The notes beneath the pieces are model-generated. The model was not told the DNA's origin, searched no databases, and was given only the letters and a program-made list of their open reading frames with translations. Source: Sulfobacillus benefaciens (lineage in GTDB: Bacteria > Bacillota > Sulfobacillia > Sulfobacillales > Sulfobacillaceae). From it: a stretch of 39,540 bases of DNA. The DNA lies in contig PXYT01000035.1 in assembly GCA_003023725.1 (NCBI GenBank), forward strand, positions 1 to 39,540, read 5' to 3'. Of the stretch, positions 24,378-32,449 are shown in pieces. Within the stretch, counting starts at the first letter, position 1, and every line of letters begins with the position of its first letter. Made by a program: the position numbers and the translations under genes.

Positions 24378-24986
24378 CTATCCACTTCATGCGGAGACTA
24401 AGATGTGTTCAGCGGGCATGAGCCTAGTCTATCGTGCCCCCTTCTCTTCACCTGCCGATGGGGGGCGTGGCCAAGCTGATAATGGCCTCGAATAATCGGC
24501 ATCTTGATCTCCAACCGGTACGGAAGATCCGGATTGCCAAGACCCGCCACCAGCCAAAAAACGGCAACGGCGAAACGCCCGGCGAAAGAGGGGTTGCCCG
24601 GTCCAAAAGACAACCCATTGGAAGGCGGTCCGACATCAGCAAAAAGTCCAGGCACGTTCTGCCCATGAGACGATTCATTCTCTGTTGGGGAATACCGATT
24701 ACGAGCTGTATGTCTTTGAGAATCCAGAAAGTCGGCCCCGGACCAAACGCCCGAAATCGAAAGAGCATGGTCAAGGGTGTTTTCTATCCATCCGTGAAAA
24801 GGACAAAACGGGGTTTTACCAGGCCATATTGGCGCCAACATGGGTACTGCGAAGCACAATGCCCTCTGCGTTATCCAGAGACGTGTTATCCGGAAATCCG
24901 CTCACGACGATGCAACTAACCGGCGACAATGCCAATGGCCCCTTTTAAGCCCCCTACTTTGCGGATCATAAATTATCCGGTTCTTC

Positions 24987-24995
24987 TGCTATAAT
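24987..24995 (+). promoter_or_regulatory. Extended -10 promoter for the 25057 gene
   Basis: TGCTATAAT (24987-24995) is a perfect extended -10 element. No good -35 box stands 17 bases upstream, which is tolerated for this promoter type. The start would lie near 25002, 55 bases ahead of the GTG at 25057. Confidence 0.5.
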
Positions 24996-25056
24996 CAGGG
25001 TGAATAATGGTACCGTGTTGGATGATGAGCCGAGGTCACCCAAAGGGGGAAGTCCT

Positions 25057-25176
25057 GTGGACGTTGCCTATTGGATTGTTTTAGCGCTGCTTATTGTGCC
25101 GGCTTTTTGGATTCTGGCGGGAATCATTTTATGGATTATTCCCGGAGGCCGTTCTGACCCCCCCAACTTATTTTAA
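25057..25176 (+). CDS. 39-residue single-helix membrane protein
   Basis: A GTG at 25057 preceded by GGGGGA at six bases opens a 39-codon frame: VDVAYWIVLALLIVPAFWIL, a further hydrophobic stretch AGIILWIIPGG, and a short polar tail RSDPPNLF. The whole protein is one or two closely packed membrane helices. Ribosome site, promoter at 24990 and hydrophobic periodicity argue that it is real, though it is shorter than usual gene callers report. It is followed 50 bases later by another small membrane protein, so the two may be cotranscribed. No family recognised. Confidence 0.5.
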   Translation: MDVAYWIVLALLIVPAFWILAGIILWIIPGGRSDPPNLF

Positions 25177-25226
25177 ACGCCTCTCTTTCCCAGGGAGGGA
25201 AATACGATAGAGAAAAGAAACGTAAG

Positions 25227-25616
25227 ATGAAAAAGAGTGCATGGCAGATGAAAAATGTTCGCTCTAAGGCCATCATCGCTGCAGCCATTACAGCTTTTCT
25301 TGGTATTTTAGCAATGATTGTGTTGCCTTGGTCCAGCACGTGCTCCACAGCACCCCAGGGCCAGACCATGTGTACGACCTCAAATCTTGCCCTCTTCGCC
25401 CCCATCGAGGCGGTAGCTGTTTTACTTTTGGGTGTGATTCTCATCACGTTATTTGTTAAGTGGGGACGCAACACTGCGTTTTTACTAATTTACGGCATTG
25501 TCACGTTGCTGTTCATCGTTGTCAGTTTTGGAATCGGCTGGCCGCTGGGAGTATCGGCGTTACTATCCCTAATTGCCGCCATCTCTCCCCCAGCAGAAAA
25601 TCCATTGCGGAACTAA
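25227..25616 (+). CDS. Four-helix membrane protein, unknown function
   Basis: The 129-residue protein has a basic N-terminus (MKKSAWQMKNVRSK) and about four hydrophobic segments: AIIAAAITAFLGILAMIVLPW, LFAPIEAVAVLLLGVILITLFV, NTAFLLIYGIVTLLFIVVSFGIG and LGVSALLSLIAAISPP. A loop between helices 1 and 2 has two Cys nine residues apart (TCSTAPQGQTMC), probably outside the cell and possibly disulfide-bonded. The ribosome site is weak for the ATG at 25227; the in-frame ATG at 25248 is an alternative. It overlaps the end of the convergent gene at 25613 by four bases. Family not recognised. Confidence 0.65.
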   Translation: MKKSAWQMKNVRSKAIIAAAITAFLGILAMIVLPWSSTCSTAPQGQTMCTTSNLALFAPIEAVAVLLLGVILITLFVKWGRNTAFLLIYGIVTLLFIVVSFGIGWPLGVSALLSLIAAISPPAENPLRN

Positions 25617-26308
25617 GAACCATGCAATGCACCTATCAGGAAATCCCGGTGCGTTTTCAAACGCTGTTTCAGCCACGTCACAGCACAACCGCCACCTAAT
25701 CCGTTTTCGGGAGGGAGTTTTTGCCCACACACCTGCCTTCTCATCCGTTCCGTTTCCGCCTGCGACAGTTCTGAGACCCAGGATGTGATAATCTGCTTCC
25801 AGCGAACATCTGTTCTGGCATTCCAGTTCTTGCGCCAGGTATTCAGGTGGCGGGTGAATCGGAACAGCTCTTTAAGCCCGATATCTTCTGGCGCAATCAT
25901 AAGACTTTCCTCCATCCAGTCACCCATCACGGCTTCGTCCGGTATCTCCTTTTCCATGAAGCGATTGACGAAGTCTTTATAGGCAGAGGGAAAATATTTG
26001 CGCGCCAGCTCCCCATATTCACCGCCGGGCGGAACACGCACATCAATATACCACCGGCCCCGGAATAGAACGGGCCAGGGACATATGGACCGGTTATGAA
26101 AGATCGACTCCGGAAGGATTTGTTCCACGATATCCGCCACGACTTGCAATCCCGGCACCAGATCTTCGGCAGGAGTCATGTACACCATTTCGCCACACGG
26201 CGGACACTGGTGCCGGTGTCCGCCGTGTGCTGTATCCGAAATGAGGCGCAGACAGATTTCACAAATCCCCACACAATAACTACGGCTAACCGTCCCTTGT
26301 TTATCCAT
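25613..26308 (-). CDS. Zinc-ribbon protein of unknown function
   Basis: The 231-residue protein starts MDKQGTVSRSYCVGICEICL and carries a clear zinc ribbon in its first 40 residues: CEIC and, after about eighteen residues, CPPCG. The rest is mostly helical with conserved-looking aromatic patches (FRGRWYIDVRVPPGGEYGEL, FFNR-like FVNRFMEKEIPDEAVMGDWMEE, HLNTWRKNWNARTD). Two more Cys occur near the C-terminus. No DNA-binding or catalytic motif is recognisable. The zinc ribbon suggests a nucleic-acid or protein adaptor. It is convergent with the membrane protein at 25227 (four-base overlap of ends). Confidence 0.65.
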   Translation of the reverse strand: MDKQGTVSRSYCVGICEICLRLISDTAHGGHRHQCPPCGEMVYMTPAEDLVPGLQVVADIVEQILPESIFHNRSICPWPVLFRGRWYIDVRVPPGGEYGELARKYFPSAYKDFVNRFMEKEIPDEAVMGDWMEESLMIAPEDIGLKELFRFTRHLNTWRKNWNARTDVRWKQIITSWVSELSQAETERMRRQVCGQKLPPENGLGGGCAVTWLKQRLKTHRDFLIGALHGS

Positions 26309-26725
26309 TTCTTTATCCGTTGCCCATCAGTCCCCTGGAAGTATCGAGTTTTTAACTGCTATATTCCTTATCTTATTCTCCATTCTTCCCGTTGGTGCTT
26401 GACTGTCCGGCAATGGCCTGACCGTAAGGCCATTGCCCGCTCCCCTCGATAAAGCACGGCTAAAAGACCGCCTTCGGCCTCTCCAAAATGGAGAGGCCTG
26501 ATCACCGGACTTTTTGTGGCTCTTGTCGAATAACTTTGCCAGATCCGGCAGTGAATTGCACGATGAATTGTCCTAAACCACCGCCGCAACGTCTAAAACT
26601 AGCCCCGTTGTCGCCACTTGCAGTCGGCCTGCCAGCCCAGGCTGCCATATTCCGTTGCCTCTTAGGTCACACGGCTGCTCCCCAATACCCCCATCGGAGC
26701 TGGCCCGAATGACGGGGTACCGGAT
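26309..26725. other. Intergenic region with two tandem perfect hairpins
   Basis: GGCAATGGCCT (26409-26419) pairs with AGGCCATTGCC (26427-26437), 11 pairs with a seven-base loop. GGCCTCTCCA (26476-26485) pairs with TGGAGAGGCC (26489-26498), 10 pairs with a three-base loop. No gene is convincing: a 74-codon plus-strand ORF from 26488 contains FCGSCR and NCTMNC but begins inside the second hairpin without a ribosome site. Confidence 0.6.
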
Positions 26726-27124
26726 CTATTGTCCGACGATCTGTACATAAAACTTCCTCGCCCTAGGACCGTCAAACTCACAGAAAAAGATTCCCTGCCA
26801 CTGCCCCAACACCAAATCTCCGTGCTCAACAAGAATGGTTGTGGAGGCACCGATCAAATTGACCATGAGATGACTGTCGGAATTTCCTTCTCTATGACGG
26901 AAACCCGGATATTTTGTGGGAATTCTTTGTTGCAGGAACAACAGCACATCGTGAACCACATCGGGATCCCAACTTTCATTGACCGTGATGGCAGCCGTGG
27001 TATGAGGAGAATAGACGACCGCCAGGCCCGACTCGACGCCCTGGTTTTTGACAACTTGGCGCACAGGGTCCGTCACATTTACCATCGCAAACCTCTCGTG
27101 AGTCTCAAGATGCAGTTCTTGCAT
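26726..27124 (-). CDS. YjbQ family protein (UPF0047, secondary thiamine-phosphate synthase enzyme)
   Basis: The 132-residue protein shows the full UPF0047 pattern: SGLAVVYSPHTTAAITVNES with conserved His and Glu, DPDVVHDVL, a HREGNSDSHLMVNLIGAS block with two His, and the C-terminal LGQWQGIFFCEFDGPRARKF. Members are compact trimeric metal-binding proteins; Escherichia coli YjbQ has a weak thiamine-phosphate synthase activity, and the true function is uncertain. The ATG at 27124 has GGAAGGACT directly upstream, so spacing is short but acceptable. It stands alone between the hairpin region and the MFS gene, which points the other way. Confidence 0.92.
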   Translation of the reverse strand: MQELHLETHERFAMVNVTDPVRQVVKNQGVESGLAVVYSPHTTAAITVNESWDPDVVHDVLLFLQQRIPTKYPGFRHREGNSDSHLMVNLIGASTTILVEHGDLVLGQWQGIFFCEFDGPRARKFYVQIVGQ

Positions 27125-27446
27125 AGTCCTTCCTTCCCTTCCGGCCCGGTCATTTCCCGTTCAGTGCGGATAATGCCCGTCGGCCGACACATGGTTCTGC
27201 TACTGCGCACATTTATCATAGATCTTTATGCCGTCTGGGTCTTGCTATACCGCATTATTGCCCTTCGATCTGTGCGGGCCAAGGCTCCATCATCCCCAGG
27301 ATCCCAGACAGCTGTGGACTTCAGCAAGACAGCCTTGACCCTGTCCCCGCCACGCTTGGGATCTTCGTCCTCGCACCAACCGTTATAATAGAACCAAATG
27401 TTAGATCTGGAGATCCCGAGTCCGGATGGCAATGGGAGGAATGCAA

Positions 27447-28670
27447 GTGGATTCGCCTTTTAGACTCTCTCGCGGCGCACTATGGCTTTTATTTACATTT
27501 TCCGGTGCTCAGACAGCCAATGCTATTGCCGCGGTCTTTGTGAACCTGTTCATGTTGGTACTCGCTCACAATTTGTCGGGGTTGGTCCTATTCAACATTG
27601 GATACTTTGTTCCCTTGACCGTCACTTTTTATGTAGCAGCCAAAATCTTTCACGATAAGCCGCCTTTGCTTCCTTATCGCATCGGACTGCTTTTGACGAT
27701 GATTTTTTATGCTACCTTGCTTATTTTGTCTCATCATGCCAATCAGCTGATCTTTTTTCTGGGATTTTTCTACGGGGTTGCCCAGGGCTTTTACTGGTTT
27801 GGGTTTAATCTCATGACGTTTGACACCATTGACCCCGCGCTGCGCATGCGTTTTTTCGGAATGAGCCAAGCACTTAACAGCATAACCGGTATTCTGGCCC
27901 CGTTGTTTGCCGGCTTTATCATCAGTACGATTCCGGGTCTGGGCGGATATTTAATCGTGTTTGCAGCGGCCTTAACTCTATATTCCGTGGCGTTTTTTTT
28001 AAGCCAGGGGGTACCAAAAGGCCCGCCCATGCACTTGCAGCCGGTCATCGACAGTTGGCGAATCATTACCGAATACCGGAATTGGGCTGCTATTATCAAA
28101 ACCATTGCCGTACGTGGCACGCGTGAAGGTATTGCCAATCTGGCCGGGTTATTTCTGATCTTCATGGCCACTCATAACGCTGCCTATGTAGGAATCTATA
28201 CAGCCCTGAATGCGCTGGCCCGCATGGCGTCATCTCTCTTAATCACGCGCCATGTGCGTTACGGCAGGCAAATTGCTTTTATGACTCTGGGAGTCGCCGG
28301 CATTTCCGGTGCGGGCATTTTGCTGGTGGTCGGGCAGAGCTGGCCATGGGTCTTAGCTTACGGTGTGCTGTTTGGACTGTCGTTGCCGTTTTACATGATT
28401 CCCTCCGAAAACATCCCTCTCAGCGTTATGGACCAGGATCCGCAAATAACCGTGCGACGCGTGAGCTATACCTTGAGCCGCGAAGTGGCCCTCAATACCG
28501 GTCGGTTGCTTACACTCGCAGTTCTGGCCTTAGGAACCCTGTGGTTGCCACAAGAGACCATGATCATTGGATTAATTATATTGACCTCAATTTCACAGTT
28601 TTGGAATATCTCAATCATGGCGGGTATGGTTCCCAAGTCCCGCGACGCCATCGCTGCTTCGAAAAAATAA
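27447..28670 (+). CDS. MFS-type transporter
   Basis: A 407-residue membrane protein with eleven to twelve predicted helices and few charged residues, consistent with a major facilitator superfamily permease. Visible MFS traits include a first helix LWLLFTFSGAQTANAIAAVFVNLF, a loop RIGLLLTMIFYATLLIL after TM2-3, GFFYGVAQGFYWFGFNLMTFD in TM4, and a central loop SQGVPKGPP. Substrate cannot be predicted. I prefer the GTG at 27447 because GGGAGGA stands six bases before it; the ATG at 27426 has no ribosome site. A shared bidirectional terminator closes it against the convergent gene at 28693. Confidence 0.8.
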   Translation: MDSPFRLSRGALWLLFTFSGAQTANAIAAVFVNLFMLVLAHNLSGLVLFNIGYFVPLTVTFYVAAKIFHDKPPLLPYRIGLLLTMIFYATLLILSHHANQLIFFLGFFYGVAQGFYWFGFNLMTFDTIDPALRMRFFGMSQALNSITGILAPLFAGFIISTIPGLGGYLIVFAAALTLYSVAFFLSQGVPKGPPMHLQPVIDSWRIITEYRNWAAIIKTIAVRGTREGIANLAGLFLIFMATHNAAYVGIYTALNALARMASSLLITRHVRYGRQIAFMTLGVAGISGAGILLVVGQSWPWVLAYGVLFGLSLPFYMIPSENIPLSVMDQDPQITVRRVSYTLSREVALNTGRLLTLAVLALGTLWLPQETMIIGLIILTSISQFWNISIMAGMVPKSRDAIAASKK

Positions 28671-28698
28671 AAATGAGCCGAATCAAATCGGCTCATTT
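28671..28698. terminator. Bidirectional terminator between convergent genes
   Basis: AAATGAGCCGA (28671-28681) pairs perfectly with TCGGCTCATTT (28688-28698), 11 pairs around a six-base loop, with A/T runs on both sides. It begins right at the MFS stop and contains the stop of the minus-strand gene. Confidence 0.8.
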
Positions 28699-29259
28699 CT
28701 TGAATCGTTGGGCCATCTCCTTGTTGACATGATTACGATCAAACGCCCAAGGATCGAAGGCTCCCCCCGCCCAGTCCAGCAAATGATTGGCCTCAGGATC
28801 CTCACTGTCGTAAATCGTTTGTAAAAACTGCTCATAACCATAGGGTCCACCAACGTCCTCAGGTGGACAGGCCCCCTCGCCGCCGGTGCAACGCACCCCA
28901 AGTTCGCGGTGTTCCAGAGGTCTTACTCCCTTGATATGAATCAAATGCACCCAGTTGTCCCCAAAATCATACAGATAGGAAAAAATGTCGGAAGTTGACA
29001 AGTTGAGAGATGATAGCTTTTTCCACCGGGCATCATAATGAAAATCGTCGACCAAAAAATCCTCATCGGGTATCGAAATGGCAATGGGTCCATACCGAAA
29101 CTCAAAAAGATGATAGTTTTGCCATCCCATCGCGATTTGGATGGCCTCATGAAATTTTTTAAAAGTGATAGTGCTTGGCACCAAAAGACGCCGCCAAACC
29201 GGCCAGGGCATATCAAGCAATGTGACCTGAATATCATACAGAAATGAACGCGTCGCCAT
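28693..29259 (-). CDS. Plasmid pRiA4b ORF-3 family protein
   Basis: The 188-residue protein has the diagnostic blocks of the pRiA4b ORF-3 family: PWPVWRRLLVPSTITFKKFHEAIQIAMGW, then YHLFEFRYG, SYLYDFGDNWVHLIHIK, and CTGGEGACPPEDVGGPYGYEQFL. The PPEDxGG motif and the YDFGDxWxH motif are the best conserved. The family is widespread on chromosomes and plasmids; its function is unknown. GAGGGG occurs before the ATG at 29259. It is convergent with an MFS gene, sharing a terminator. Confidence 0.92.
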   Translation of the reverse strand: MATRSFLYDIQVTLLDMPWPVWRRLLVPSTITFKKFHEAIQIAMGWQNYHLFEFRYGPIAISIPDEDFLVDDFHYDARWKKLSSLNLSTSDIFSYLYDFGDNWVHLIHIKGVRPLEHRELGVRCTGGEGACPPEDVGGPYGYEQFLQTIYDSEDPEANHLLDWAGGAFDPWAFDRNHVNKEMAQRFKK

Positions 29260-29858
29260 GAGACCCCTTCAGCTCCTCTTCTACCCGTAAAACATGGCAC
29301 TTATTATAATGTTTATCATAACTGCAGTCGATCCTGCGGACAAGTTTTCTCAACAACTTACTTTTCCCTACAATTTTTTCTTCTTTTTCCTGCGTGATAT
29401 TTCGCATTGCGTGTCATGGGCGAACAGTGATTGAGCTGGCAGTCTCACCGGTCCTCGACACGATTCTTTACTGACTCTGTGCAGATCTCCTCTTTCCTTT
29501 CAGCATATGATGACCCCCGCAATCGAAACCCGCCAGGCCTTGCGGGCATTCGGCGCAGGGTCCCATTCATCCGAAAACCCTGACTTTTTTGGTTATCGGC
29601 ACCGTCTCACTTAGCAGTCCTGAAGGTGGGATAGTCCCCTGGGGGCTAAGTCTTTGATTTGCCGGTTCCCGGTGAGGTACAATGCGGTTATCGTCCTCTA
29701 AGGGAGAACCCGGGCCCCGATTGCCAGGAGGCCGATAAAAGTTTTCCCCGGCCGCCATCATTTGTGATGTTCCCTTGGGAGGGAAGATTTGAAGGAGCCT
29801 ATCATTATCTGCGGCCCAACATCGTGAACGTAGGCAAAACATTTAAGGAGGACAGACA
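29260..29858. other. Intergenic region with promoter and hairpin elements
   Basis: No convincing gene. CAGGGT (29556-29561) pairs with ACCCTG (29577-29582) and is followed by a run of six T (29585-29590), a short terminator-like element in the plus direction. Downstream, a likely promoter (29654-29683) leads to a leader of about 170 bases before the phosphatase gene. Confidence 0.5.
29654..29683 (+). promoter_or_regulatory. Candidate promoter for the histidine phosphatase gene
   Basis: TTGATT (29654-29659) and TACAAT (29678-29683) are 18 bases apart. The resulting leader of about 170 bases is long and has several GC-rich inverted segments. Confidence 0.45.
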
Positions 29859-30464
29859 TTGCCTTTATCGATCTTACTGGTCAGGCATGGAGAAAGTGAA
29901 GCCAATATTCGTAATATGATCGTGTCCGACCGCTTCGATCCCCGCTTAACCGACCGCGGACGTCGGGACACTGAAGCACTGGCAGAGAAATGGCAGGAGA
30001 AACCCATCCGCGCCATTTACGCCAGTCCTTTGGCAAGAACCATGGAAACGGCCCGCATTTGGGCGGATCAATTCCATATCGGTATGGTTCATTCCGACGA
30101 CCGCCTGCATGAGATTCATCTGGGAAGCTTTGACGGACACATTATCGACGACTTGCTGCAAAATCAGTCCCAGAATTATGAACGCTGGAAGGCAGACCCC
30201 GAGTCGCCTCCTGAAGGCGGCGAAAAACTTAGTGCCGTGTGGGCACGCTTGCATGAGTTTCTATTGACGGTCTGTGAGCACGACGACAGTGGATTAATTG
30301 TCGGCATAACGCATGCCGACTGTTTGAAGGCTGTGACTCTAGGCATTCTTCACTCTCCGTGGAATTCTGCGCAATACTTGCATTTTGCCAATGTCGCGGG
30401 CATATTGGTCGAGCGTGTCAACACCCGCTTTCAACTGCACGCCCTCCCCATTATCCCGTTATGA
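29859..30464 (+). CDS. Histidine phosphatase family protein (phosphoglycerate mutase-like)
   Basis: The 201-residue protein has the RHG signature at the N-terminus (ILLVRHGESEANI), YASPLARTMETARIW with the second conserved Arg, the acid Glu in LHEIHLGSFDGH, and the second catalytic His in VGITHADCLKAVTLG. These residues form the phosphohistidine pocket of the branch-1 family, which includes cofactor-dependent phosphoglycerate mutase and several phosphatases. Without the longer mutase insertions this is more likely a phosphatase of a small metabolite. Start is a TTG with AAGGAGG seven bases upstream, a very good site. Single gene. Confidence 0.88.
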   Translation: MPLSILLVRHGESEANIRNMIVSDRFDPRLTDRGRRDTEALAEKWQEKPIRAIYASPLARTMETARIWADQFHIGMVHSDDRLHEIHLGSFDGHIIDDLLQNQSQNYERWKADPESPPEGGEKLSAVWARLHEFLLTVCEHDDSGLIVGITHADCLKAVTLGILHSPWNSAQYLHFANVAGILVERVNTRFQLHALPIIPL

Positions 30465-30584
30465 CTCTTTTGCCCCTGGGGCGAGAAATTCTTCTTCAGA
30501 CCGTTAACTTTCTCCGTCAGAGATGAAGCGCCAGAGCCTCATGGTGCTTCCCTGACTTGACTTCATCCTGTCCCTTATCACCGT

Positions 30585-31277
30585 TTACCCAAGCCCTTTG
30601 TACTCGACACTAACATCTACCCCATCGCTTTCAATGACGGCGTATACCATATCAATGAACAGTCCAGTTTCCACCACGCCCGGCAATGCCTTTAAGTCGC
30701 GGTGCAATGACCGCGGATCCGCAATTTCTTTGAAGTCGCAGTCCAGGATATAGTTCCCATTGTCACTGACATAAGGCTCTTCGTGATCACCCAAAATCCG
30801 TAACTTCGCTGTGCATCCTTGGGTTTTGATTCGGAATTGGGTGAGTTCCCAGCCAAAGGGCACAACTTCTACCGGCAGGAGAAAGCGGCCTAAATGGTGA
30901 ACTCGTTTGGTCTGATCGATAATGACAAGGAAACGGCGAGCAGCGGACGCCACCAACTTCTCCCGCAAAAGAGCTCCGCCCCCTCCCTTGGTCAAAGACA
31001 GATCGTGAGCTACTTCGTCGGCACCGTCAATGGCAAGATCCAGTTCCTTGATTTCAGCAAACGTCACCAGAGGGATATGAAGGCTACGGGCCAGTTCCTC
31101 CGTTTGCGACGATGTGCCAATAGCGTGGACATTCAAGCCTTCTTTTACCCGTTCCCCTAATCGGCGAATAGCCCACATGGCCGTGGATCCTGTTCCCAGC
31201 CCCACCACCATGCCATCCTCAACAAAGTCTACCGCCCGTTCCGCGGCCATTTTTTTGGCTTGATCCAGCCTATCCAT
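30585..31277 (-). CDS. rpiA: Ribose-5-phosphate isomerase A
   Basis: The 230-residue protein matches RpiA throughout: VGLGTGSTAMWAIRRL near the N-terminus, IGTSSQTEELA, the catalytic DLAIDGADEV, the Lys/Glu motif LTKGGGGALLREK, VIIDQTKRVHHLG, and the C-terminal GVVETGLFIDM. It interconverts ribose-5-phosphate and ribulose-5-phosphate in the pentose phosphate pathway. GGAGGG stands nine bases before the ATG at 31277. It lies downstream of the GH76 gene on the same strand with a 25-codon ORF between them, so cotranscription is possible. Confidence 0.96.
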   Translation of the reverse strand: MDRLDQAKKMAAERAVDFVEDGMVVGLGTGSTAMWAIRRLGERVKEGLNVHAIGTSSQTEELARSLHIPLVTFAEIKELDLAIDGADEVAHDLSLTKGGGGALLREKLVASAARRFLVIIDQTKRVHHLGRFLLPVEVVPFGWELTQFRIKTQGCTAKLRILGDHEEPYVSDNGNYILDCDFKEIADPRSLHRDLKALPGVVETGLFIDMVYAVIESDGVDVSVEYKGLG

Positions 31278-31310
31278 GCTCTCTATCCCTCCAGATATCC
31301 AAGACGCCGG

Positions 31311-31388
31311 TCATATGCGAAAGATTTTCCGTAGTGTATCTAACTGATAAGTCGCAGCTGAGATCTTTTTGCGGCGATTTTCTTGCAT
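31311..31388 (-). CDS. 25-residue basic peptide ORF upstream of rpiA
   Basis: Between the GH76 gene and rpiA an ATG at 31388 with GGGAG five bases upstream opens 25 codons: MQENRRKKISAATYQLDTLR then KIFRI and TGA. The peptide is strongly basic and likely helical. It could be a small protein, a leader peptide affecting rpiA, or chance. Confidence 0.3.
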   Translation of the reverse strand: MQENRRKKISAATYQLDTLRKIFRI

Positions 31389-31408
31389 GAAACTCCCGAT
31401 CACAGATA

Positions 31409-32449
31409 TCAAGCCTCTAAGCGGTGCAGCCAGGCCAGGGTTTCCACGGAAGCCGCGGCATCACGCAGCAGAACGCCTGCTTTTCCATCCGACGAAGGCA
31501 GGACCAAAGGCATATCGGTGGATTCAAAGCTTTTCCACGATTCGGCCATGTTCCGCCGATAGGAATCCAAAATTGGCGACAGATCTCCCTTTCTCCTGCT
31601 CCGTGCTTCGGCTAACGCACGAAGAAGCACCACATTAAACCATGGCGTCGTTGGGAGGGAACCGCTCTGAAGCAGCGCCGGCACACAAGCCACGACCTCT
31701 TCCGCCATTTTTCCGTAGGATTCCCCGGGCATTATTTCATCCATGACCAATACTGTGTGAAGCGGAGTGCCTGTGTTATATGTGTAAACAGAGGGGTCAA
31801 TCCGCCGCGTGACCAAATTGTAGTGATCGCGAAATACACCTCGATCATTGCGCATCTGCCAGCACCAGGCAATCATTCGATCTATGGGTTCGCGTTTCAC
31901 GGGCCGCCCCAGCTGCGAAAGCCGGGCTCCCAAAAGCGCCGTGGGTCCTGCCGAACACACATGCAATGAACTTTTCGGGCGCATACGCCAGTAGACTCCA
32001 CCGCTACCCGGGTCATATCCCTGGTCCAAGATAAAGCGGTAGATGTTCCAAGCATGGTTCATCCACAAATCCGGACCATCCGCTGTAAAGATGTCCAGGG
32101 CTGCCAAACCAATCCAGGCATTGTCGTCAAAATAAATATCCCCTTTCCATCGTACCGGTGTACTCTTAAACACTGGGTACCGTAAGGCAGCGTAAGTACT
32201 CAGAACTGTCTGCAATAAGGGTAGATCCTCCATCATTTCGTCTCTGAGAGCGGGAATCTTCACGCAAGCGGCGAAAGCGCTCAAAAGTGCACCGAAACTC
32301 CAGTTAAACGCCAACAAAGGCCGTGTTAACGGTCCGGACACAGACCGTTCCACAAATCCTGGAGGCCGTTCGTGAGCAAACGACCGGACACAGCGCTTCC
32401 ATGCCTTTACCACATTATGCTCATCTTGCCAAGGTGCACTCACCCGCAT
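31409..32449 (-). CDS. Glycoside hydrolase family 76 protein (alpha-1,6-mannanase-like)
   Basis: The 346-residue protein fits the alpha/alpha-barrel of GH76: the catalytic Asp pair in IYFDDNAWIGLAALD (residues about 105-119), then a GGVYWRM strand, NRGVFRDHYN-like DRGVFRDHYNL, and YTYNTGTPLHTVL equivalent to the conserved YNQGT. GH76 enzymes cut alpha-1,6-mannan backbones. No signal peptide is seen, so it would act in the cytoplasm or on small oligosaccharides, which is unusual for the family. The start is uncertain: AAAGGTGG precedes both the ATG at 32449 and a GTG six bases further. It is upstream of rpiA on the same strand. Confidence 0.85.
   Translation of the reverse strand: MRVSAPWQDEHNVVKAWKRCVRSFAHERPPGFVERSVSGPLTRPLLAFNWSFGALLSAFAACVKIPALRDEMMEDLPLLQTVLSTYAALRYPVFKSTPVRWKGDIYFDDNAWIGLAALDIFTADGPDLWMNHAWNIYRFILDQGYDPGSGGVYWRMRPKSSLHVCSAGPTALLGARLSQLGRPVKREPIDRMIAWCWQMRNDRGVFRDHYNLVTRRIDPSVYTYNTGTPLHTVLVMDEIMPGESYGKMAEEVVACVPALLQSGSLPTTPWFNVVLLRALAEARSRRKGDLSPILDSYRRNMAESWKSFESTDMPLVLPSSDGKAGVLLRDAAASVETLAWLHRLEA

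Larger units (their letters stand above)
23906..25056. other. Long region without a convincing gene
   Basis: ORFs of 100-160 codons cross here in both directions (around 24398-24948), but they overlap each other, lack ribosome sites and resemble nothing. A broken minus-strand ORF at 24186-24377 is listed separately. Near the right end, TATAAT at 24990-24995 with an extended TGC before it is a probable promoter for the small genes that follow. Confidence 0.5.

Noticed and set aside
24398-24948. Three overlapping ORFs of 87-161 codons on both strands
   Set aside because: They overlap each other, have no ribosome sites or usable starts, and their translations have unnatural composition with no recognisable motif.
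26488-26712. 74-codon ORF with FCGSCR and NCTMNC, zinc-finger-like
   Set aside because: Its ATG lies inside the right arm of a perfect hairpin with no ribosome site, and the second half is low-complexity; chance is more likely.
26729-27388. 219-codon plus-strand ORF
   Set aside because: Antisense to the YjbQ gene, whose family signature is complete.
30525-30550. Hairpin between the histidine phosphatase and rpiA as shared terminator
   Set aside because: The stem is eight pairs with one G-U and a ten-base loop, and neither side has a T-tract.
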